Source: Stygiolobus sp037389425
GTDB lineage: Archaea > Thermoproteota > Thermoprotei_A > Sulfolobales > Sulfolobaceae
Direction: 5' to 3'
Length of the DNA stretch: 22,834 nt
NCBI RefSeq assembly: GCF_037389425.1
Contig: NZ_JBBHKR010000006.1
Coordinates: forward strand, 1-22,834
Positions 14,001 to 19,372 of this stretch are shown in pieces. Both the position numbers and the translations under genes were made by a program. The notes under the pieces were generated by a model. The model was not told where the DNA came from. It saw nothing but the letters and a program-made list of their open reading frames with translations, and searched no databases. How positions within the stretch are numbered: the first letter of the stretch is position 1; each line of letters opens with the position of its first letter.

Positions 14001-14175
14001 TTAAAACTTCTAGTTGTGTATTTGTATAAGCATATATGTGTAACAAATCTTTGTCTTTAGCATATATGATCTCGAAGACATGCCCTAAACTATTAATTAT
14101 ATTAAAGGATTTATCGTACTCGACTTTTGGAAACAACTCATAATATCTTATCTGCTCTTTTTTGCCCCACATCAT
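11080..14175 (-). CDS. TraG/VirD4-HerA-like conjugation ATPase with winged helix and nuclease-like C-terminal domain (1031 aa)
   Basis: Large P-loop motor of the HerA/FtsK-TraG superfamily, the size of the TraG-like protein of Sulfolobus conjugative plasmids, predicted to pump DNA into the mating channel. Walker A is GGTGAGKT (286-293) and Walker B VIIAIDEFQ with Asp536-Glu537. No N-terminal membrane helices are visible, unlike bacterial VirD4. After the motor, about 700-790, comes a winged helix (LVRKLGVDREKVEDAVNKLE) and then a PD-(D/E)XK-like stretch: RPDFVAF with Asp800, and AIAVEVESP with Glu822 and Glu824, where the usual Lys is Glu. Residues about 900-985 are an acidic linker containing two TAAACTGGGGAGTTTA-type sites, read as TGEF and KLGSL; a small beta domain ends the protein. 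ATG 14175 or 14172 may be the start. Confidence 0.88.
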   Translation of the reverse strand: MMWGKKEQIRYYELFPKVEYDKSFNIINSLGHVFEIIYAKDKDLLHIYAYTNTQLEVLRKDFGVNENVDVPLPKFIGRVLFKNEKDFYWGAEFNDFSSFLTKLQPGEQLRLWIVLEPRLNDIFLKYSDKLKRNQSVIGKRQREVLASRLEQFAKDNIYYLQSYILSDDKKRIKELTKQLQQFILTRSGKLHLEIRKTKGWEDNIPRIPRFHSLKLKRWLWVDEGKISKKVAVIPNPSVIPVQFSIGGLLPDIVPNRRGFRIGKLTYSGKEVQLELEDFYRHAYIIGGTGAGKTSTMRILLKRIREAYPKIITVIMDPHGDFAEEMLSFYANYHNNFDPDKQLFYFHPVEAPISVNPIALPKLPNAQQALLLGFANVMEIFEKLFALKEGAVYVKYIIQNALQLLYQKNPEPTFRDLYNIIIGLRNGTLDLPINSKDWEEKLELFQDLDDTTFVSALSRIEMLATNELLQRIFSKNTIDDNTLFAPGNVIIINASKGAVGDQVSFLIMAGWLFKIWYYALARAQLNMERIPVIIAIDEFQNIADLSLIDTVLAEARKYGMHLLLAHQHTGQIDMNLLKSLMSNTGVKFLMKMQGSDAEKFAEIFPEFKNELVKILPSQSVGQATIIITPRKPDDKIIPIRTNIDWEDFKKDPKSITNVIERMKKYEAQDVSEADVTAILNPILKYVEEKPDVLAKLILYETFKSSCENGNHCIALVDLVRKLGVDREKVEDAVNKLEAHGYISVEKIKGKKILQYGKGLFPLKGIVENEVGKKVSLRVISKLYKEGLVVVAGKQQGDVRPDFVAFPYDRETLRPRYDEAIAVEVESPNELSTHSEQVKRNMLKYLNITDLFKEIRLYTDENGFEKLKKIYDEFMADTNISTEYKQKVKIFSVKIKQKVEQEASETKNKAEETGEFTKSEEPESKESKQETVPALTQGAQTIAATATNNAQDTELKLGSLTLKEVTIEILKEDKDYAIIRIGDKQYRVLKTDLEFLKSAAKDPEILDDVKLKENKILIQAAGTKKTILLGPTQ
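11302..11317 (-). repeat. TAAACTGGGGAGTTTA motif, perfect, inside the TraG-like gene
   Basis: Read as KLGSL; 131 bp from the next copy, same orientation, different frame. Confidence 0.9.
11433..11448 (-). repeat. TAAACTGGGGAGTTTA-type motif, one mismatch, inside the TraG-like gene
   Basis: Read as TGEF within the acidic linker. Confidence 0.85.
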
Positions 14176-14378
14176 AAGAATATTATTTAAAAACTCGGGC
14201 TCAGCTCTGGCAGTCGTTCCTCATCTCCTCAGCACGTCATCTCTTCATCATCGCCCTAAATTTCTATATCTAAAGAAAGTTTTATAAACTTTCGTTTTGT
14301 CTCTTAGAATTTTGAAAAATTGTTAAGTAAGTAGTATAAGCGCAGTAAGGGTGCAGAAGATACGTGAAAATTTTTGAA

Positions 14379-14394
14379 TAAACTCCCCAGTTTA
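14379..14394 (-). repeat. TAAACTGGGGAGTTTA motif, perfect, intergenic, with T-rich flank
   Basis: Border between the TraG-like gene and the exported-protein module. On the minus strand it is preceded by CATTTTTTCTCAG. Confidence 0.9.
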
Positions 14395-14396
14395 CT

Positions 14397-14405
14397 GAGA
14401 AAAAA
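14397..14405 (-). terminator. T-rich terminator TTTTTTCTC after the 133-aa gene
   Basis: Six T followed by CTC on the minus strand, 10 bp after the stop at 14415 and directly before a motif copy. The T tract is part of the longer sequence conserved around four motif copies. Confidence 0.45.
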
Positions 14406-14414
14406 TGAAATAAC

Positions 14415-14816
14415 TTAACGGGCTAGGATCATGACTGCTAGTAAGAATATCCAGCCTGCAGCAATAATATAGCCTAAGTATTTTCTGAGGACCTCGGCGA
14501 ACGTCAGAATTATGTAAATAGCAGTTAGCGGGATTAGCCAAGCGATAATATTAGCATATGTATTTGCAAGCCCTGGGTCTTGTTTTAACAACGTCACTTG
14601 TAGGATGTTTTGAATGATCCCTACTAGCCAATTATATCCCTGAGCTACAAGATTAAGAATTTCCTGGAAGAAATTTGAAGGAGGAGCCGGGATTTTCTGT
14701 GCTGCTTGTTGAATTTGCGTTGAATTCATGATGTTATTGCTTGTCGCTGCAGCTGCTGAAGCAGTTATACCTAATAATATTATAATGAACATCGGAAGTA
14801 GAGTTTTGGCCCTCAT
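14415..14816 (-). CDS. Exported protein with signal peptide and two membrane helices (133 aa); pilin or channel candidate
   Basis: Residues 1-24 form a clear Sec signal (MRAKTLLPMFIIILLGITAS then AAAA). After a polar linker come an amphipathic region (FFQEILNLVAQGYNWLVGII) and two hydrophobic helices at about 88-106 and 113-131. A cleavable signal followed by two helices is the plan of VirB2/TrbC-type conjugative pilins and of the archaeal CedA1/TedC relatives, though 133 residues is long. TTTTAAAAA (14837-14845) centres 25 bp from the ATG, so the mRNA is leaderless. It is divergent from the M48 peptidase gene. Pilin identity is a hypothesis. Confidence 0.85.
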   Translation of the reverse strand: MRAKTLLPMFIIILLGITASAAAATSNNIMNSTQIQQAAQKIPAPPSNFFQEILNLVAQGYNWLVGIIQNILQVTLLKQDPGLANTYANIIAWLIPLTAIYIILTFAEVLRKYLGYIIAAGWIFLLAVMILAR

Positions 14817-14836
14817 TTTTCCCTCAACTAAAGCAG

Positions 14837-14845
14837 TTTTAAAAA
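14837..14845. promoter_or_regulatory. Palindromic TATA box TTTTAAAAA between divergent genes
   Basis: Centred 25 bp from the ATG of the exported 133-aa protein, the ideal distance for a leaderless transcript on the minus strand. For the plus-strand peptidase the ATG at 14857 is only 16 bp away, so that gene may use another TATA or the internal ATG at 14881. Confidence 0.6.
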
Positions 14846-14853
14846 GCTACTAA

Positions 14854-15405
14854 GTGATGTTAAGCTTCTTCCCTATCGCCATGACTTTCTTTTTATTTAT
14901 TTATGAGTATAGAAACTATAGATTGCTAAAGAAAGCAAAGTTTCTTTACGAAAAAGACGGCGTAAAGTATTATCAAATTGAAAATGATGAAGATAATGCT
15001 ATAACAATAAAATCTGTTCTTTATGGGAAAAATATAGTAATTGTAGGTAAAGAAGACTTCAGGATTTTAGCACATGAGGAAGGGCATTTACATCAGCCCT
15101 ACTTTATTTATTATTTTCTTACGATTTCTGCGCTAGCAATAAGCTATAACATTCTAACTATTCCATTTTTACTAATTATTTACAAAGCAATGTTTCTTCA
15201 TTACGAGAGAGCTGCAGATCTTTATGCTTACTATAACTTCAATGTAAAATATTCCTCAGACCAACAAAGACCTAAATCTAAAATTGATAGAATAAAAGCC
15301 TGGCTCTTTGATACTCATCCACCCGATTACATTCGAACAAAAGAAGAATACTATGAAAAAAAGAATATCTTAATTAAATTGTTTCTTGAAGACTTGCTTT
15401 CTTAG
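14854..15405 (+). CDS. Membrane M48-like zinc metallopeptidase (183 aa)
   Basis: Zinc protease signature of the M48 (HtpX/Ste24) family: HEEGH at 74-78 supplies two His ligands and the catalytic Glu75; YERAADLYAY supplies the third ligand Glu118 with Asp122; DTHPPDYIR (153-161) is the usual conserved His-Pro...Arg near the end. A hydrophobic N-terminal helix (3-17) and a long hydrophobic stretch between the zinc motifs (about 84-113) place it in the membrane. It is short for the family, close to a bare catalytic core. It lies in the transfer region, so it may process or degrade pilin or channel subunits. GTG 14854 and ATG 14857 are adjacent starts; Met10 (14881) is also possible. It converges with and overlaps the 102-aa gene by 36 bp. 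Confidence 0.87.
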   Translation: MMLSFFPIAMTFFLFIYEYRNYRLLKKAKFLYEKDGVKYYQIENDEDNAITIKSVLYGKNIVIVGKEDFRILAHEEGHLHQPYFIYYFLTISALAISYNILTIPFLLIIYKAMFLHYERAADLYAYYNFNVKYSSDQQRPKSKIDRIKAWLFDTHPPDYIRTKEEYYEKKNILIKLFLEDLLS

Positions 15406-15669
15406 TCTCCTATACTCGACTATGCCTCCTACTAATGAGACAAAACCGATCAGCGCTAGAAAGTCAGTTATGTAGCTAGCGTCGTTCCCTAACAGAGATG
15501 AGAAACTGCTGTCGAAAGTACTAGCTATAGCTCCTCCCAGCAATGCTAGTCCGGCTATAAATCCTCCCACTGCAGCCTCATGATTGCCCTTCCTATACTC
15601 CGTTATTGGCATCTTCACTGAACTTGCTACTGCTTTTGCCTTATCTTTTAGTATTTGTAGCGCTTTCAT
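15370..15669 (-). CDS. Small protein with two membrane helices (99-102 aa); VirB2-like pilin candidate
   Basis: Begins with a short basic amphipathic region, then two hydrophobic helices (about AAVGGFIAGLALLGGAIA and YITDFLALIGFVSLVGGIVE) joined by a short polar turn, and ends in a very basic tail (YRRLRKQVFKKQFN). This two-helix hairpin with small residues is also a fair match to conjugative pilin design, although no cleavable signal is obvious. Two starts are possible: ATG 15678, or ATG 15669 (MKALQILKDK), which is 24 bp from the palindromic TATA at 15688-15697 and therefore preferred. It is divergent from the 172-aa membrane protein and convergent with the M48 peptidase. Confidence 0.82.
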   Translation of the reverse strand: MKALQILKDKAKAVASSVKMPITEYRKGNHEAAVGGFIAGLALLGGAIASTFDSSFSSLLGNDASYITDFLALIGFVSLVGGIVEYRRLRKQVFKKQFN

Positions 15670-15687
15670 GTTGCTCATTTCATACTC

Positions 15688-15697
15688 TTTTTAAAAA
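15688..15697. promoter_or_regulatory. Palindromic TATA box TTTTTAAAAA, possibly bidirectional
   Basis: Lies midway between two divergent genes: 24 bp from the minus-strand ATG 15669 and 20 bp from the plus-strand ATG 15712. Being a perfect palindrome, a single TBP site could in principle serve both directions. Confidence 0.6.
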
Positions 15698-15711
15698 CCC
15701 CCTATCTTAGG

Positions 15712-16230
15712 ATGAAGTTAAGAGAATTAACAGTAGGTTGGTTGTATACGGTCTCAGGGTTAGATGAGAAAAGTTTCCCTATCGGAATAAAGAACGTGAA
15801 TATTAAGGAATTACTAGTAATATTTCCACTTCTGATGTTAGGCATCTCTTTCGCTTTCAAGAATATAATGATAGCAATGGCATTTATAGCACCAGTATTC
15901 TTCTTTATTTTCTACGAAGAGAAGTCAATGGATGAATTTCAGTACATATATCATTTCCTCAGGTTCTATCTCAACGACTTCTTAGCACCTAAAGAAGAGA
16001 AAAATAAGAAAGAGAGTAAGAAGAAAGTAAAAACTTTTGACATAAAGAAGTTTAAGGAGGAAATAATTATAGCAGCTTTCGGCGTATTAGCTCTAATTAA
16101 CGCTCCAGCATTCGTAGAGACGCTTGATCTAAAGTTCAGTTATCCAGTGACGTTGATTCAAGATTTGATATTTGCAGTTGCAGTTGGTGTCGCGATCGGC
16201 TTAACAATATCTAAAATAATAAGGAAGTAA
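15712..16230 (+). CDS. Multi-pass membrane protein of the transfer region (172 aa)
   Basis: Two hydrophobic helices at about 34-50 and 52-68 (LLVIFPLLMLGISFAFKNIM then AFIAPVFFFIFYEE), a central hydrophilic and very lysine-rich loop (about 92-115), and two more helices at about 118-134 and 146-168. The N-terminal helix pair followed by a cytoplasmic segment recalls VirB3/PrgI-like inner-membrane subunits, but it is not a firm match. The stop TAA is the first triplet of a perfect TAAACTGGGGAGTTTA copy (16228-16243), so the motif forms the exact 3' edge of the module. Confidence 0.83.
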   Translation: MKLRELTVGWLYTVSGLDEKSFPIGIKNVNIKELLVIFPLLMLGISFAFKNIMIAMAFIAPVFFFIFYEEKSMDEFQYIYHFLRFYLNDFLAPKEEKNKKESKKKVKTFDIKKFKEEIIIAAFGVLALINAPAFVETLDLKFSYPVTLIQDLIFAVAVGVAIGLTISKIIRK

Positions 16231-16243
16231 ACTGGGGAGTTTA
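16228..16243 (+). repeat. TAAACTGGGGAGTTTA motif, perfect, at a gene end
   Basis: Supplies the stop codon of the 172-aa membrane protein; inverted relative to the copies at 14379 and 19310. Confidence 0.9.
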
Positions 16244-16246
16244 CTA

Positions 16247-16254
16247 GGAAAAAA
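16247..16254 (-). terminator. T-rich terminator TTTTTTCC after the 51-aa gene
   Basis: Six T on the minus strand just after the stop at 16259 and adjoining a motif copy. Confidence 0.4.
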
Positions 16255-16258
16255 TAAG

Positions 16259-16414
16259 TTAATCTATTTTTATCACATCAACTTTTCTTTTGCTCTTTAG
16301 TCCTGCAACTATTTTAGGGTCATTGATATACAGTGTGAGTTCCATAGGAAATGCCCTATACTTTTTTACTAGTTCTATTATCTCTTCTGGATCCTTACTC
16401 CTTATCGCCAACAT
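16259..16414 (-). CDS. Hypothetical 51-residue protein
   Basis: A short frame, MLAIRSKDPEEIIELVKKYR and on to VDVIKID, on the minus strand in a 321-bp gap between larger genes. It has a helix-then-strand composition with basic patches (KSKRKVD) and no odd residue use. AT-rich TATA-like sequence lies upstream and a T-tract follows the stop. No family recognised. The frame could be chance, but its amino-acid make-up, and its fit between a TATA-like start and a terminator, favour a real gene. Confidence 0.55.
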   Translation of the reverse strand: MLAIRSKDPEEIIELVKKYRAFPMELTLYINDPKIVAGLKSKRKVDVIKID

Positions 16415-16551
16415 CAAATATAATAATTATATCTACAGGCTAATAAATTAAACAAAACGATTGCTTTCCCTAAAATTAGGTTAAGCCGAAGATCAGTTTA
16501 AACTAGTTGCTCAAGAGAAAATAAGGAAAAACGGAACTGCTGTTAAAGTTT

Positions 16552-17163
16552 TCAACTCAACTTGTTTATTTCTTCATTTATCTTCTTCTGCACTTCACCT
16601 ATTAGGTCGTTCAAACTGACTACCTCATACCTTACTTTTCCGTTCCTTATTGCATCCCTAACTTTTCTTTCTCTCTCAGTTAGAGAACTAGATTTCCCGC
16701 TCTTAACTTCAATGAAGATTACCTCTGGGTCTACATTATCGTCAGAAAGTCCTTTGAAAGCAATATAATCCACTGGGCTACCTAAATGCCTGAAGTCCTT
16801 AGGATTAACCTGGTATTTGTCTGCCAGAAGTAGAGGAGCAAATTCTTCCCCTATTCTCCCTAAAAGAGTATTAACTGATCTAGCTATAGCGTCCTTTCTT
16901 ATCATTTGTTCATTCTGTTGTTTCCACATTTCTAACTTCGCTTCATATTGCTGTTTTATTGATTGTTCTAATTGCTGCTGTAATTGTTGTGAGTATTGCT
17001 TAACCCAGTTATTGAACATCTGTTGGGCTTGTTGTTGCGAATTAAGCTGAACTTCTGTTATCTTCTTATTTAGTTGCGAAACCTTCCTTGAATAATATGC
17101 GATAACTATTATTAGGACTATTAGAAGTAGAGCTGATACCCCACCTAAAATTTCCACTAACAT
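16552..17163 (-). CDS. Membrane-anchored PD-(D/E)XK nuclease, Holliday-junction-resolvase-like (203 aa)
   Basis: Order of parts: membrane helix at 4-24 (LGGVSALLLIVLIIVIAYYS), a Gln-rich coiled coil at about 30-85, and a nuclease domain at 95-190. The catalytic signature is Glu107 in GRIGEEFAP, Asp132 in GSPVDYIAF, and Glu152-x-Lys154 in VIFIEVKSGKSS, as in archaeal Holliday-junction-resolvase-related endonucleases (COG4741 type). It should cut DNA at the inner membrane face. In a transfer region without a visible relaxase it is a leading candidate for processing DNA during mating. The ATG at 17163 is chosen over GTG 17202 because a TATA box (17187-17192) lies 27 bp before it; no ribosome site supports the GTG. 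It is divergent from the 206-aa membrane protein. Confidence 0.85.
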   Translation of the reverse strand: MLVEILGGVSALLLIVLIIVIAYYSRKVSQLNKKITEVQLNSQQQAQQMFNNWVKQYSQQLQQQLEQSIKQQYEAKLEMWKQQNEQMIRKDAIARSVNTLLGRIGEEFAPLLLADKYQVNPKDFRHLGSPVDYIAFKGLSDDNVDPEVIFIEVKSGKSSSLTERERKVRDAIRNGKVRYEVVSLNDLIGEVQKKINEEINKLS

Positions 17164-17186
17164 ATTTTCTAAATCGAAAGAGAGAA

Positions 17187-17192
17187 TTATAA
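17187..17192 (-). promoter_or_regulatory. TATA box TTATAA of the membrane nuclease gene
   Basis: Centred 27 bp from ATG 17163 on the minus strand, which fixes that ATG as a leaderless start and makes the upstream in-frame GTG (17202) unlikely, since it would precede the promoter. Confidence 0.6.
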
Positions 17193-17253
17193 CTTTTAGC
17201 ACTTGTAAAGTTTTCCCTTATTTTACCTTAAGCACCTAGTATAAACATCCCTT

Positions 17254-17874
17254 TTGCTTAAGGTGGTTTTAGGACTAACTCCCGTAGAGTTTAAAGTTAA
17301 AACAGAAAAGTATTTAGCTATAGAAGGAGAAAAGAAATACATGGATACAGACATCGTAAAAAAGAGAGTGAGGATAGCCTTACCAATTTTAGGATTTATG
17401 GCTTTTCTATTTCTTGTTTTTGCCATTTATGTTATGTTCATAGGGAAATTTTCTAGCAATGCTATAGGAGGAGGCATAATACTTATTTTAATAGGTATGA
17501 TTCCCGCCTATGGAATCAAACGACTAAGGACAATAATACCTCCAGAACCTGCAGATATTCTCGCAGTTGGAAAATATGGGACTCTATCAACATGGCACTG
17601 GTATAACCAGAGTGGAGTGTGGAAAAACAATAAGAAGATTTTCGCATGGAGTGACGTAAGTGACATATTTATAATGAGGACATGGACCGAAACTAATACA
17701 CCAATAAAAACGTATACTATTGCAGATGCTGCTGCAGGAAAACCTTCTACATATACATTTGGCCTAGTTAGATTTGTAATGAAAAACGGAAAATATATTG
17801 ATATAGATAGAGTTGTAGACCCAGAAAAAGCGGTTTCTTTTATAAAAAAGATGTATCTAAAATCTAACTTTTAA
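17254..17874 (+). CDS. Membrane protein with two helices and a soluble C-terminal domain (up to 206 aa)
   Basis: Two hydrophobic helices near residues 46-68 (LPILGFMAFLFLVFAIYVMF) and 72-90 (AIGGGIILILIGMIPAYGI) divide a small N-terminal part (LGLTPVEFKVKTEKYLAIEG) from a mostly beta C-terminal domain (about 95-206) that looks PH-like (KIFAWSDVSDIFIMRTW; RFVMKNGKYIDIDRV), as in bacterial membrane PH-domain proteins. No precise family. The start is uncertain: TTG 17254, GTG 17263 or ATG 17341; a TATA-like TATAAA (17240-17245) lies so close that a start at or after 17263 is more likely than the TTG. It converges with the VirB6-like gene, overlapping by 11 bp. Confidence 0.8.
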   Translation: MLKVVLGLTPVEFKVKTEKYLAIEGEKKYMDTDIVKKRVRIALPILGFMAFLFLVFAIYVMFIGKFSSNAIGGGIILILIGMIPAYGIKRLRTIIPPEPADILAVGKYGTLSTWHWYNQSGVWKNNKKIFAWSDVSDIFIMRTWTETNTPIKTYTIADAAAGKPSTYTFGLVRFVMKNGKYIDIDRVVDPEKAVSFIKKMYLKSNF

Positions 17875-19267
17875 TAGATTTTATAACACTATGCAATCTT
17901 TCATGTGGTTTTATCGAAACAAATGTTAGATATAATGAAATCGCGAATTCGATCCCTCCAAGAACAGGCCCCACCAGAAAGATTACTATTCCTACGCCCA
18001 ATGCTTCTAACATTGCGAAAGTTATGCCAGAAATTAAACCGCTCATCATTAATCCTACTATTAAATCTACAATAACGCCAGCTATCGGTCTGGTCCATTC
18101 GAATAACCACAAGGTAGACGCTAACGGTATAAGGCTTACAGCAGCTAATAATGCTGCATATCTCACGAATGCTAATGCGACGAATATTAGATAGAATATA
18201 ACAACATCAGTAGCATAATTAGCTAATGCTCTTGCAAAACCGAGTCCTAATGCATTGCTAAGTCCAAATATTGACCAGTATGTTGCTATAGATGTGAACA
18301 TTTCTCCAGCTATGGCATTTATATACGATCCGATTGTCACCTTAATAATGAAATTCAAAAGCCCTGCTGCATAAGTATATATTGTAAGTCCAGAAGTTGT
18401 AAATAAGGCCCACACGCCGAGTTTGTATATAACATCTGCTCCTAAGTCTACTAAATCATTGTAAAATCCTCTTATTGCGTTATACGTAACACTTGCAGCA
18501 ATTAATAACATTGCTAAACCAGTCATTATCTGCTCTATTTGTGTGTAGATAATATCAGTCAATGAATTTGGAAGGGGAGAATACACGAAATTATCAATAG
18601 GGACTATATTTGTTGCAAAAATACCCCCAAGAAAACTAAATCCTCCTACAATAGCATTAATAATTGCATGGAATGCGGATACTATCGCCCCAGTTATCCA
18701 TCCGAGCGGGGAAGGTGGGTATTGAGCACCGAATATATAGCTTCCGTATTCATATATCGTAACATTCCCCTGAGTTAGGATATTTGTAGCAACAATAATG
18801 TATTTTCCAGGAGAATTTGGTGTCCACGTTATTACTGTCCCGTTTCCAGATGTAACTTTTACACCGTTGCTGCTATTCATTATGTACCATGACGCAGATG
18901 CGTTTATAGTCCATGTACCACTTTGCCCCACGTATATATTCGTTGGTCCAGATATTGTTAGCTGTATATATTCTGCGCTTCCTGGTGAATAGAAAGACAA
19001 CGTTGTATGTCCAGCAGCTGCTAAAAATATCGCTGATGCCATAGCAGCCGCGAATAGTACTAAAGCATAACGTTGATCATAACGATTTGCTAGAATTGCT
19101 AAGAGTATGAGAGCTGCTGGTATCAGCGTCTGTAACGTCGATATGAACGTTGCCAAACTGTTCCCAGAACTTCCTCCGCTTGCAGCTAACACTACTAAGT
19201 TAGATACTCCTCCTATCAGACTAGGTAGCAATAATATAATAATGAATATAGTTAATGCTTTCCTCAT
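17864..19267 (-). CDS. VirB6/TrbL-like polytopic membrane protein with signal peptide and Ig-like domain (467 aa)
   Basis: Signal-like segment at 1-29, two membrane helices at about 42-60 and 66-85, then an extracellular beta domain at about 100-178 (TISGPTNIYVGQSGTWTINA; VITWTPNSPGKYIIVATN) that reads like an Ig/PKD-type fold with several N-x-S/T sequons. About six further hydrophobic segments follow to residue 450. The multi-helix half is a good analogue of the VirB6/TrbL channel subunit of type IV secretion, and the outer Ig-like domain could touch the S-layer, the pilus or the recipient cell. TTTTTAAAAA (19289-19298) centres 26 bp from the ATG. Family assignment rests on topology and context. 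Confidence 0.85.
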   Translation of the reverse strand: MRKALTIFIIILLLPSLIGGVSNLVVLAASGGSSGNSLATFISTLQTLIPAALILLAILANRYDQRYALVLFAAAMASAIFLAAAGHTTLSFYSPGSAEYIQLTISGPTNIYVGQSGTWTINASASWYIMNSSNGVKVTSGNGTVITWTPNSPGKYIIVATNILTQGNVTIYEYGSYIFGAQYPPSPLGWITGAIVSAFHAIINAIVGGFSFLGGIFATNIVPIDNFVYSPLPNSLTDIIYTQIEQIMTGLAMLLIAASVTYNAIRGFYNDLVDLGADVIYKLGVWALFTTSGLTIYTYAAGLLNFIIKVTIGSYINAIAGEMFTSIATYWSIFGLSNALGLGFARALANYATDVVIFYLIFVALAFVRYAALLAAVSLIPLASTLWLFEWTRPIAGVIVDLIVGLMMSGLISGITFAMLEALGVGIVIFLVGPVLGGIEFAISLYLTFVSIKPHERLHSVIKSIKS

Positions 19268-19288
19268 TTTACCTTCTCAAAACAACTC

Positions 19289-19298
19289 TTTTTAAAAA
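19289..19298 (-). promoter_or_regulatory. TATA box TTTTTAAAAA of the VirB6-like gene
   Basis: Centred 26 bp from the ATG at 19267, indicating a leaderless mRNA; same core as other transfer-region promoters. Confidence 0.6.
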
Positions 19299-19309
19299 GC
19301 TCAGTCGAG

Positions 19310-19325
19310 TAAACTCCCCAGTTTA
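19310..19325 (-). repeat. TAAACTGGGGAGTTTA motif, perfect, between divergent promoters, with T-rich flank
   Basis: Between the VirB6-like and VirB4-like genes. On the minus strand it is preceded by GAATTTTTCTCAG, as at 8754. Confidence 0.9.
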
Positions 19326-19347
19326 CTGAGAAAAATTCAAGATATCC

Positions 19348-19356
19348 TTTTTAAAA
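19348..19356 (+). promoter_or_regulatory. TATA box TTTTTAAAA of the VirB4-like gene
   Basis: Centred about 21 bp from the ATG at 19373. It is divergent from the VirB6-like promoter, with a recombination-motif copy between them (19310-19325). Confidence 0.55.
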
Positions 19357-19372
19357 TCGGTCTTCTGAGAGC

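Larger units (their letters stand above)
14176..14414. other. Intergenic region between the TraG-like gene and the next module
   Basis: It contains the TraG-like promoter (TTTAAAAA at 14186-14193, read on the minus strand), a pyrimidine-rich stretch, and the TAAACTCCCCAGTTTA copy at 14379-14394 that marks the module border. No gene is seen. Confidence 0.5.

Noticed and set aside
16562..17050. Plus-strand Cys/Ser-rich frames opposite the membrane nuclease gene
   Set aside because: Cys/Ser runs arise from the antisense of Gln-rich coiled-coil codons.
17164..17202. GTG start 13 codons upstream for the membrane nuclease
   Set aside because: The TATA box at 17187-17192 lies inside this extension, so the transcript would start after the GTG; the ATG at 17163 is at the right distance.
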